A stretch of 64,000 nt of DNA from Ehretia macrophylla (Eukaryota > Streptophyta > Magnoliopsida > Boraginales > Ehretiaceae), in assembly GCA_037974665.1 (NCBI GenBank), contig CM075775.1, positions 35,366,152 to 35,430,151 of the forward strand, read 5' to 3'. The translations under genes were made by a program, and so were the position numbers. Position 1 is the stretch's first letter; each line of letters starts with the position of its first letter. This document shows, piece after piece, positions 48,121 to 58,924 of this stretch. The notes under the pieces are model-generated. The model was not told where the DNA came from, did no database searches, and saw only the letters and a list, made by a program, of their open reading frames with translations.

Positions 48121-50505
48121 GATCAAAAGTAATGGGCACCAGAGCAATGGAGACCTGGTCCTAAGTCCTACGCCCTCGGTTTGCTGGCCCAGCCTCTGCG
48201 TGAAGCGAGATTGTCTTGCATAAGGTGTCGTGGGATTCAGTAATAGAAATATGATGGATTCGGTTGTCGTCCTTTTCGCGGCTCATGACGCGCGATCCGG
48301 GACGTAAAAATAGCGCAAAAGAATAAAATTTTCCAAAAACTGATGAAAACGTTCAATTTTGGGCTCCGAAAACAGGCGTAGCTGAGCAGGCTTTTTACCA
48401 CCGTCGTAGAGCACTCGGAGAACGTTCCAACGGTATGCTGTGCGCTGCGTAACTCCTTACAGATCAAAAGTTATGGGCACTGGAGCAACGGAGACCTGGT
48501 CCTAAGCCCCACGCACACGGTTTGCGGGCCCAGCCACTACGTGAAGCGAAGTTGTCTTGCACAAAGTGCCGTGGGATTCGGTAAAAAAAATGTGATGGAT
48601 TAAGTTGTCAACCTTTTCGCGGCTCACGTCGTACGATCCGGGATGGAAAAACAGCGCAAAAGAAGAAAAATGTCCAAAATTTGATAAAAATGTTCGATTT
48701 TGGGCTGCGAAAACAGGCGCTGCCGAGAAGGCTTGCTGCCCCCATTGTAGAACTCTCGGAGAACTTTCCAATAGTTTGTTGTGCGCCGTGTAACTCCTTA
48801 CAGATTAAAAGTAATGGGCACCGCAGCGACGGAGACCTGGTCCTAAGCCCCACGCCCTCGGTTTGCGGGCCCAGCCTCTACGTGAAGCGAAGTTGTCTTG
48901 TACAAGGTGCCATGGGATTCGGTAATAGAAATGTGATGGATTAGGTTGTCGTCCTTTTCACGGCTCACGACTTACGATTCGGGAAGGAAAAACAGCGCAT
49001 AAGAAGAAAAGTGTCCAGAAGCAGATGAAAACGTTCAATTTTGGGCTCCGAAAACAGGCATAGCCAAACAGGCTTGTTACCCCCATTGTAGAGCTCTCGA
49101 AAAGCTTTCTAACGGTATGCTGTGCACCTCGTAACGCCTTACAAATAAAAACTTATGGGCATCGGAGCGACGGAGACCCGGTCCTGAGCCCCACGTCCTC
49201 GGTTTGTGGGCCCAGCCTCTATGTGAAGCGAAGTTGTCTTGCCCAAGGTGGCGTGGATTCGGTAATAGAAATGTGATGGATTAGGTTGTCGTCCTTTTCG
49301 CGGCTCACGACGTACGATTCGGGACAGAAAAACAGTGCAAAAGAAGAAAATTGTCCAGAAATTGATAAAAACGTTAAATTTTGGGCTCCGAAAACAGGTG
49401 CTGCCAAGGAGGCTTGCTGCTCCCGTCGTAGAGCTCTCGCAGAGCTTGCCAACGGTATGCTGTGCGCCGCGTAACTCCTTACGGATTAAAAGTTATGGGT
49501 ACCAGAGTGACGGAGACCTGGTCCTGAGCCCCACGCCCTCGGTTTGCGGGCCCAGCCTCTACAAGAAGCGAAGTTGTCTTGCACAAGGTGCCGCGGTATT
49601 TGGTAATAAAAATGTGGTGGATTAGGTTGTCGTCCTTTTCGCGGCTCACGACGTACGATCCGGGACGAAAAAATAGTGCAAAAGAAGAAAAGTGTCCAGA
49701 AACTGATGAAAACATTCGATTTTGGGCTCTGAAAATAGTAGCAGCCGAGCAATCTTGCTGCCCCCGTCATTGAGCTCTCGGAGAGCTTTCCAACGGTATG
49801 TTGTGCGCCACGTAACTCCTTACAGATAAAAAGTTATGGGCACCAGAGCGACGGAGACCTGGTCTTAAGCCCCACGCCCTCGGTTTGCTGGCCCAACCTC
49901 TACGTGAAGCGAAGTTGTCTAGCACAAGGTGGCGTGAGATTCGGAAAGGAAATGTGATGGATTAAGTTGTCGTCCTTTTCGCGTCTCACGACGTACGATC
50001 CGGGACGGAAAAACAGCGCAAAAGAAGAAAAATATCTAGAAATTGATAAAAACATTCGATTTTGGGCTTTGAAAACAAACGCAGCAGAGCAGGCTTGCTA
50101 CCCCCATCGTAGATCTCTCAGAGAGCTTTCCAATGGTATGTTGTGTGTCACGTAACTCCTTACGGATCAAAAGTAATGGGCACAGGAGTGACGGAGATCT
50201 GGTCCTAAGCCCCACACCCACGGTTTGCGGGCCCGGCCTCTACGTGAAGTGAAGTTTTCTTGCAAAAGGTACCATGGGATTCGGTAATAATAATGTGATG
50301 TATTAGGTTGTCATCCTTTTCACAGCTCACGACGTACGATCCGGGATGAAAAAACAGCGCAGAAGAATAAAAGTATCCCGAAATTGATGAAAACGTTCGA
50401 TTTTGGGCTCTGAAAACTGCCGCAGCCGAGCGGGTTTGCTGCCTCCATCGTAGAGCTCTCGGAGAGCTTTCCAACGGTATGCTGCGCGCCGCGTAACTCC
50501 TTACG
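48121..50505 (+). repeat. Partial type A (three units) followed by a type T tetramer
   Basis: 48121-49143 corresponds to units 1-3 of type A (GCGCGATCC, CAATAGTTTG, GTACAAGGTGCC with AGCCAAACAGG). 49144-50505 (1362 bp) corresponds to type T units 1-4. The loss of A unit 4 at the join makes the A copies 13 monomers apart, but the T copies 12 apart, relative to 43.7-46.4 kb. Confidence 0.82.
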
Positions 50506-51187
50506 AATCAAAAGTAATAGGCACCGGAGCGACGGAGACTTGGTCCTAAGCCCCAGGCCCTCGGTTTGCAGGCCCAGCCTCTACGTGAAGAGAAGTTGTC
50601 TTGCACAAGGTGTCATGGGATTCGGTAATAGAAATGTGATGGATTAGGTTATCGTCCTTTTCGCGGCTCATGACTTACGATCCAGGACGGAAAAACAGCG
50701 CAAAAGAAGAAAAGTATTCAGAAACTGATGAAAACGTTCAATTTTGGGCTCCAAAAATTGCATAGCCAAGCTAGCTTGCTGCCCCCGTCGTAGAGCTCTC
50801 GGAAAGCTTTCCAACGGTATGTTGTGCGACGCGTAATTCCTTACAGATCAAAAGTTATGGGCACCGGAGCGACGGAAACCTAGTCCTAAGCCCCACGCCC
50901 TCGGTTTGCGGGCCCAGCCTATACGTGAAGCGAAGTTGTCTTGCACAAGGTGCCATTGGATTTGGTAATAAAAATGTGATGGCTTAGGTTGTCATCCTTT
51001 CCGCGGCTCACGACGTACGATCCTGGACGGAAAAACAGCGTAAAAGAAGAAAAGTGTCCAGAAACTGATGAAAATGTTCAATTTTGGGCTCCAAAAATTG
51101 GCGCAGCTATGCAGGCTTTGTTACCCCCGTCGTAGTGCTCTCGGAGAGCTTTCCAACGGTATGTTGTGCACCGCGTAACTTCTTACG

Positions 51188-53915
51188 GATCAAAAGTTAT
51201 GGGCACCGGAGCGACGGAGACGTGGTCCTTTGCCCTACGCCCTCAGTTTGCTGGCCCAGCCTCTACATGAAGCGAGGTTGTCTTGCACAAGGTGCCGTGG
51301 GATTTAGTAATAGAAATATGATGGATTAGGTTGTCGTCCTTTTCGAGGCTCATGACGCACGATCCGGGAAGAAAAAATAGCGCAAAAGAAGAAAAGTGTC
51401 TAGTAACTAATGAAAACGTTCAATTTTGGGCTCTGAAAACAGACGTCGTCAAGAAGGCTTCCTGCCACCGTCGTAGAGCTCTTGGAGAGCTTTCCAACGG
51501 TATGTTGTGCGCCGCGTAACTCCTTATAGATCAAAAGTTATGGGCACCGGAGCGACGGAGACCTAGTCCTAAGCCCCGCGCCCACGGTTTGCTGGCCCAA
51601 CCACTACGTGAAGCGAAGTTGTCTTGCACAAGGTGCCGTGGGATTCGGTAATAAAAATGTGATAGATTAGGTTGTCATCCTTTTCGCGGCTCACGACGTA
51701 CGATCCGGGACCGAAAAATAGCGCAAAATAAGAAAAGTGTCCAGAAATTGATGAAAACGTTCAATTTTGGGCTGCGAAAAATGGCGCAGCCGAGCAGACT
51801 TGCTGCCCCCGTGGTAGAACTCTCGGAGAACTTTCCAATAGTTTGTTGTGCGCCGTGTAACTCCTTACGGATCAAAAGTAATGGGCACCAGAGCGACGGA
51901 GACCTGGTCCAAAGCCCTACGCCCTCGGTTTGTGGGCCCAGCCTCTACGTGAACCGAAGATATCTTGTACAAGGTGCCGTGGGATTCGGTAATAGAAATG
52001 TGATGGATTAGGTTGTCGTCCTTTTCGCAGCTCACGACGTACGATCCGGGAAGGAAAAACAGTGGAAAAGAAGAAAAGTGTCCAAAAACATATGAAAACA
52101 TTCAATTTTGGGCCCCAAAAACAGGCGTAGCCAAACAATCTTGCTGCCCCCGTCGTAGAGCTCTCGAAGAGCTTTCCAACGGTATGCTGTGTGCTATGTA
52201 ACTCCTTACAGATCAAAAGTTATGGGCACCGGAGCGACGGAGACTTGGTCCTAAGCCCCACGCCCTCGGTTTGCGAGCCCAGCCTCTACGTGAAGCAAAG
52301 TTTTCTTGCCCAAGGTGGCATGGGATTCGGTAATAGAAATCTGATGGATTAGGTTGTCGTCCTTTTCGCGGCTCACGACGTACGATCCGGGATGGAAAAA
52401 CAGCGCAAAAGAAGAAAAGTGTCCAAAAACTGATGAAAATGTTCAATTTTGGGCTTTGAAAATAGGCGCAGCAAAGCAAGCTTGCTGCCCGATTCGTAGA
52501 GCTCTCAGAGAGCTTTCCAACGGTATGCTGTGCGCCGCGTAACTCCTTACGGATCAAAAGTTATGGGCACCGGAGCGACGGAGACCTGATCTTGAGCCCC
52601 ACGCCCTCGGTTTGTGGGGCCAACCTCTACGTTAAGCGAAGTTGTCTTGCCCAAGGTGGCGTGGGATTCGGTAATCGAAATGTGATGGATTAGGTTGTTG
52701 TCCTTTTCGCGGCTCACGATGTACGATCCGGGACGAAAAAACAGCGCAAAAGACGAAAAGTGTCCAGAAACTGATGAAAACGTTCAATTTTGGGCTGCGA
52801 AAACAGGCGTAGCTGAGTAAGCTTTCTGCCACCGTCGTAGAGCTCTTGGAGAGCTTTCCAACGGTATGTTGTGCGCCGCGTAACTCGTTACAGATGAAAA
52901 GTTATGGGCACCCGAGCGACAGAGACCTTGTCCTAAGCCCCACGCCCACGGTTTGCGGGCCCAGTCACTACGTGAAGCGAAGTTGTCTTGCACAAGGTGC
53001 CGTGGGATTCGGTAATAAAAATTTGATGGATTAGGTTGTCATCCTTTTCACGGCTCACGACGTACGATCCGGGACGGAAAAACTGCGCAAAAGAATAAAA
53101 GTGTCAAGAAATTGATGAAAATGTTCGATTTTGGGCTGCGAAAACAGGCGCAGCCGAGCAGGCTTGCTGCCCCCGTGGTAGAACTCTCGGAGAACTTTCC
53201 AATAGTTTGTTGTGCACCGTGTAATTTCTTACGGATCAAAAGTAATGGGCACCAAAGCGACGGAGACTTGGTCCTAAGCCCAACGCCCTCGGTTTACGGG
53301 CCCAGCCTCTACGTGAAGCGAAGTTGTCTTGTACAAGGTGTTGTGGGATTCGGTAATAGAAATGTGATGGATTAGGTTGTCGTCCTTTTCGTGGCTTATG
53401 ACGTACGATCCGGGAAGGAAAAACAGCGCAAAAGAAAAAAAGTGTCCAGAAATAGATGAAAACGTTCAATTTTGGGCTCCGAAAATAGGCATAGCCACAC
53501 AGGCTTGCTGCCCCCGTCGTAGAGCTCTCGAAAAGCTTTCCAACGGTATGCTGTGCGCCGCGTAACTCCTTACAAATCAAAAGTTATGGGCACCGGAGCG
53601 ACGAAGACCTGGTCCTAAGCCCCACGTCCTCAGTTTGCAGGCCCAGTCTCTACGTGAAGCGAAGTTGTCTTGCCCAAGGTAGCTGGGGATTCGGTAATAG
53701 AAATCTGATGGATTAAGTTGTCGTCCTTTTCGCGGCTCACGACGTACGATCCGGGACGGAAAAATGGCCTAAAAGAAGAAAAGTGTCCAGAAACTGATGA
53801 AAACGTTCAATTTTTGGCTCTGAAAATAGGCACAGCAAAGCAGGCTTGCTACCCCCGTCGTAGAGCTCTCGAAGAGCTTTCCAACGGTATGCTGTGCGAC
53901 GCGTAACTCCTTACG
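51188..53915 (+). repeat. Tetramer HOR type A, copies A4 and A5
   Basis: Copies 51188-52551 and 52552-53915, 1364 bp each. Unit 2 in both has CAATAGTTTGTTGTG and GTGGTAGAACTCTCGG, unit 3 has TTGTACAAGGTG and AGCCAMACA, and unit 4 has AATAGAAATCTGATGG. Type T units follow from 53916 (CCTGAGCC, GTGGTATTCGG, GATAAAAAGTTATGGGC), so the A-then-T order recurs. Confidence 0.84.
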
Positions 53916-54256
53916 GATCAAAAGTTATGGGCACCGGAGCGACGGAGACCTGGTCCTGAGCCTCACGCACTCGGTTTGTGGGCCCAGCCTCTACGTGAAG
54001 CGAAGTTGTCTTGCCCAAGGTGGCGTGGGATTCAGTAATAGAAATGTGATGGATTAGGTTGTCGTCCTTTTCGCGGCTCACGACGTACGATCCGGGACAG
54101 AAAAACAGCGCAAAAGATGAAAAGTGTCCAAAAACTGATGAAAACGTTCGAATTTGGGCTCCGAAAATAGGTACCGCAGAGTAGGCTTACTGCCCCCATC
54201 GTAGAGCTCTCGGAGAGCTTTCTAACGTTATGCTGTGCGCCGCGTAGCTCCTTACA

Positions 54257-55251
54257 GATCAAAAGTTATGGGCACCGGAGCGACGGATACCTGGTCCTGT
54301 GCCCCACGCCCTCGGTTTGCGGGCCCAGCCTCTACGTGAAGCGAAGTTGTCTTGCATAAGGTGCTGTGGTATTCGGTAATAGAAATGTGGTGGATTAAGT
54401 TGTCGTCCTTTTCGCGACTCACGACGTACGATCCGGGACGGAAAATAGCACAAAAGAAGAAAAGTGTCCAGAAATTGATGAAAACGTTCGATTTTGGTGT
54501 CCAAAAACAGGAGCAGACGAGCAATCTTGCTACCCCCGTCGTAGAGCTCTCGGAGAGCTTTCCAACGGTATGCTGTGCGCTGCGTGACTCCTTACGGATA
54601 AAAAGTTATGGGCACCAGAGCGACGGAGACCTGGTCTTAAGCCCCACGCCCTTGGTTTGCTAGCCCAGCCTCTACATGAAGCGAAGTTGTCTGGCACAAG
54701 GTGGCATGGGATTCAGAAAAGAAATGTGATTGATTAAGTTGTCGTCCTTTTCGCAACTCTCGACGTACGATCCGGGGCAGAAAAATAGCGCAAAAGAAGA
54801 AAAGTGTCTAGAAACTGATGAAAACATTCGACTTTGGGCTCTGAAAATAGGAGCAGCCGAGCAATCTTGCTGCCCCCGTCGTAGAACTCTCGGAGAGCTT
54901 TCCAACGGCATGCTGTGCGCCGCGTGACTCCTTACGGATAAAAAGTTATGGGCACCAGAGTGACGGAGACCTGGTCTTAAGCCCCACGCCCTCGGTTTGC
55001 TGGCCCAGCCTCTACGTGAAGCGAAGTTGTCTGGCACAAGGTGGCGTGGGATTCGGAAAAGAAATGTGATGGATTAAGTTGTCGTCCTTTTCGCAACTCA
55101 CGACGTACGATCCGGGACGAAAAAACAGCGCAAAAGAAGAAAAATGTCTAGAAACTGATGAAAACGTTCGATTTTGGGCTCCGAAAACAAGCGCAGTAGA
55201 TCTCTTCGAGAGCTTTCCAATGGTATGCTGTGCGCCACGTTACTCCTTACG
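54257..55251 (+). repeat. Single-monomer duplication and a 315-bp deleted unit
   Basis: Units from 54597 and 54937 both begin GATAAAAAGTTATGGGCACC and carry GTCTGGCACAAGGTGGC and GGAAAAGAAATG: a type T unit 3 copied in tandem. The second is 315 bp because about 25 bp around GCTTGCTGCCCCC are missing (AAGCGCAGTAGATCTC, near 55190). Confidence 0.82.
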
Positions 55252-56369
55252 AATCAAAAGTAATGGGCACCGGAGCGACGGAGACCTGGTGCTAAGCCCC
55301 ACGCCCACGGTTTGCAGGCCCAGCCTTTACGTGAAGCGAAGTTGTCTTGCACAAGGTACCAAGGGATTCGGTAATAAAAATGTGATGGATTAGGTTGTCA
55401 TCCTTTTCGCGGCTCACGACGTACGATCCGGGACGAAAAAACAGCACAAAAGAAGAAAAGTGTCCAGAAACTGATGAAAACGTTTGATTTTGGGCTCCGA
55501 AAACTGGAGCAGCTGGGCAGGCTTGCTGCCCCCGTCGTAGAGCTCTCGGAGAGCTTTCCAACGGTATGCTGCGTGCCGCGTAACTCCTTATGGATCAAAA
55601 GTAATGGGCACCGGAGCGATGGAGACCGGGTCCTAAGCCACAGGCCCTCGGTTTGCGGGCCCAACCTCTACGTGAAGCAAATTTGTCTTACACAAGGTGC
55701 CATGGGATTCGGTAATAGAAATGTGATAGATTAAGTTGTCGTCCTTTTCGCGGCTCATGACGTACGATCCGGGACAGAAAAACAGCGCAAAGGAAGAAAA
55801 GTATTCAGAAACTGAAGAAAACGTTCAATTTTAGGCTCTGAAAACAAGCGCAGCGGAGCAGGCTTCTTGCCACCGTCGTAGAGCTCTCGAATAGCTTTCC
55901 AACGGAATGCTGTGCGCCACGTAACTACTTACGGATCAAAAGTTATGGGCACCGGAGCGACGGAGACCTGGTCCTAAGCCCTATGCCCTCGGTTTGCGGG
56001 CCCAACCTCTACATTAAGTGAAGTTGTCTTGCCCAAGGTGGCATGGGATTCGGTAATAGAAATCTGATGGATTAGGTTGTTGTCGTTTTCGCGGCTCAAG
56101 ACGTACTATCCGGGACGGAAAAACACCGCAAAAGAAGAAAAGTATCCAGAAACTGATGAAAACGTTCAATTTTGGGCTCCGAAAATAGGCGCAGCTGAGG
56201 AAGCTAGCTGCCCCCATCGTAGAGCTCTTGGAGAGCTTTCCAATTGTATGTTGTGCGCCGTGTAACTCCTTACGGATCAAAAGTTATGGGCACCGGATCG
56301 ACGGAGACCTGGTCCTAAGCCCCACGCCCTCAGTTTGCGGGCCCAATCTCTACGTGAAGCGAAGTTGTC

Positions 56370-58152
56370 ATAGCCATGTAAGTGATATCAATTCTCTACT
56401 AGGTTACCGGTCGTACAACAACAATCCTAGGACTATAAATGTGTACCGAATGATCGAGCTCATAAAATACTTACACGAGATAACTTCAAGGTTGTATCAA
56501 TATAAGAATTATGACCACGAGGCATCCTTCAACATAACCTAATAGAACTTCAAAAGTAACCAACCACTTATTTAACTATCACTACAAGATTCACCCCTCT
56601 TATTCAACGACGACAATTCGAACTCTACCAATCGCTAGTTTCTAGATGTGAAACAGTGCACATAGATACGATGGTCTAACAATAGTCTCTTGGGTCATTA
56701 TGACTCTAATTCATCTCTATCTTAACTCTATGAAATCTTACTCTTCTCATTTACATATTCAACTAGCTAAGAGCATCAAGACTCATCGACTTTAGGTCCT
56801 AGGGTTCACCATGAATCATCATGCCTACTCACTATTTGCTATTTAGGATTACTATTCACACCCTAACGACTCTACTTTGTAATCGAATGCTTTAATCTCA
56901 TTTCCATGGTTTATATATTAGGTCCATCGGTAATATTTAGGGACATATGCTTCCTAATATCCTCTAAGGTATCCAAGCAACGAGTGCATAGATTGACTTG
57001 CATATTTACAGCTAAGTTAGAGGGACACCAAACTAATACCGTGTTTCTTAATATCACAAATATCCAATTTAAGACCTTAGCAACGTTAGTCATCTAATGC
57101 ATAATTCAATACCTTAAACTTCTATTCGACCTAACATTTAGGTATAGTCTTCCGAACACAAGTTCTAACTACGTGAATTCCTCGATTCCAACATCCCTAT
57201 ATCTTGTTATACTAAAGAATCATCAACCTTGTTAAACTCAGTCTCCAGAGTTACCTACATGTCTTGAGGTTATCCATTGTTAAGTTACTTAAACACATTA
57301 TTCACGCCTTAATAATCTAATCCCTATCGTCCATTTCCACGAGTTCATCTATTAATTTCTAGGTCACAATCTTACCATTGAGTGAACTTGAAACTCGTTA
57401 ATATACACCTTATTAGGTTCAACGATGCTTAATTCCAATCAAGTAAGGATTCGATCATATAAATAGTCTATTATACCATTTCAAGATATAAGAATTTGAT
57501 TCAAAAGCAACTCCTAAGTCAAACTTCCATTATAAGCATATGAACATATATATACTACTCCACATGTCCAATAGTATATTCTTATATCTAAGGAAAGTTG
57601 TATGTCCTTAACATTTATTCTTGAACCACAATTAGAAGAACGGTTTAACAGAATCAAGAACTCTATAGCTATAAAATTGATAACTTAATCACAGGCATAT
57701 GTATTCCAAAGATAAGGAGATAATTTTACCTCAACAATTATACCTGTGCTACGCATTTTATATATATGCATATCCAATAATACATACGATCCATCGAGTA
57801 CCTGTAAAGATGCGAGAAATCTCTAACCGAGCCTTTTCGTTCGTCCTACACAAATTCACTTCCCTGAAAGTCCTAATCCTAACTATCTATGTGTATAAAC
57901 AGTCATTCACGGTTATATAACATGCACATGTATCAAAGAAGGAGTATAAAAGCATGCATGCATTATCGAGGTCACTAACGTGTTGGCGTGCATGACACAT
58001 AATACATATGGTCCACAAAGGCACATAATATTCAAAGCAATTAAAGCACATTAGCACACATTCACACATATAAACAAGACATCGTAATTACCTTAGGGCT
58101 TCTACCCATGGTCCGAGAGTTGAACCCGACTAACGCCTAGTTAGTAAACTAA
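56370..58152 (-). other. Non-coding leader of element 4
   Basis: AT-rich, with no frame above about 73 codons and no recognisable domain. The end near the primer site (GGCTTCTACCCATGGTCCG, then ACGCCTAGTTAG) resembles the same part of retrotransposon 1 (GGCTTCTACCCACCGTCCG, ACGCCTAGCTAAC). That shared leader suggests common ancestry or a helper relationship. Apart from this I see nothing in the stretch. Confidence 0.7.
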
Positions 58153-58164
58153 GCTCTGATACCA
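58153..58164 (-). other. Primer binding site of element 4, initiator tRNA-Met type
   Basis: TGGTATCAGAGC on the minus strand, identical to the site at 22636-22647. The gap to the LTR end is 13 bp here instead of 3 bp, so either a small insertion (around CTAGTATAAGG) occurred or the LTR edge differs in this copy. Confidence 0.87.
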
Positions 58165-58816
58165 TTCTAGTATAAGGTGTTACGCCCCAACCCGGCCTAT
58201 AAGGTTAGACTAGGGTGTGATCTAAACGTTTAGGACAAGTCACATACTTAACCGTTTATGTAGATTTAACATTTATCGTTTTAGTCTAAACTCCAAAGTT
58301 TTCCAAAAAACCGACAGCATAATGGCTGTAATTGGACTCTTTGGTTTGGCCTAATTCTCTAACGCCTCAAAATTTTCTAATCTCAAGTTTCATTTCCAAC
58401 TAGGGTTACTATTTAACATCAATTGAAATGCCTATTGGTTATCTCGATGTCTCGTTTGATTTATAACCTAGCATGATACTATGTCTCGTTTGTTTGTTTA
58501 TCCTCGTTACAAAAGTACCCGTTGATCTTAGCTTAATAGCGAGTACCTGTTTAAGATTGGATAGGTCCATTTACTTAGTCCTTAACTAATACGTCATAAC
58601 CTATGATAGGTACTAGCGGTAATAATAGCAAAACAATTATAGTAGTGTCTAGTGTCTAGTGTCTGTCTAGCAATATCAGTACAAACCAAAATTAGACCCC
58701 AAATTACAACGGGGGTCTTTACATTACAACATCGAGCAACATAAAAGGAAATAGTCTTCAAGTAGCATAAAGTTCGCAAGTAGCCATAATCACGCAAAGC
58801 ACACAAGACAGGCAAT

Positions 58817-58924
58817 CACTCCAAGGAATCATCGTTAGGTACATCATCCTCGGGTACTTGTTCTTGATCTTCTTTACTTGAGATGATAAAAGAGGGTGAG
58901 TCCTTATGAACTCAGCGAGGGGGA
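58817..58924 (-). other. Shared LTR module in LTR 4
   Basis: Minus strand: CCCTCGCTGAG, GGACTCACCCTC, CATCTCAAGTAAAG, then a frame ending EQVPEDDVPNDDSLE-stop. The acceptor-like CAG|GTG has become CAAGTA, so the splice interpretation fails for this copy, while the frame is kept. Confidence 0.45.

Larger units (their letters stand above)
34861..56369 (+). repeat. Satellite array block 4 (~62 monomers)
   Basis: Landmark words recur from 35116 to 56275 at 340-342 bp, apart from 335-339-bp units, one of 404 bp (40906) and one of 315 bp (54937). All are in the same orientation as block 1. From about 42 kb the order of variant monomers is regular and forms tetramer HORs, listed separately; 34.9-42.3 kb is less ordered. 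A recognisable pair (a GAGCAATCTTG unit followed by a GGTAAAGAAATG or GGAAAAGAAATG unit) recurs at about 35.0, 38.6, 40.0, 45.5, 46.9, 49.6 and 54.3 kb. No host gene is seen. Confidence 0.97.

Noticed and set aside
56370-58152. Possible separate gene or element left of the primer site of element 4
   Set aside because: No frame above about 73 codons, no domain, and the primer-proximal end matches the leader of retrotransposon 1, so it is best read as leader.
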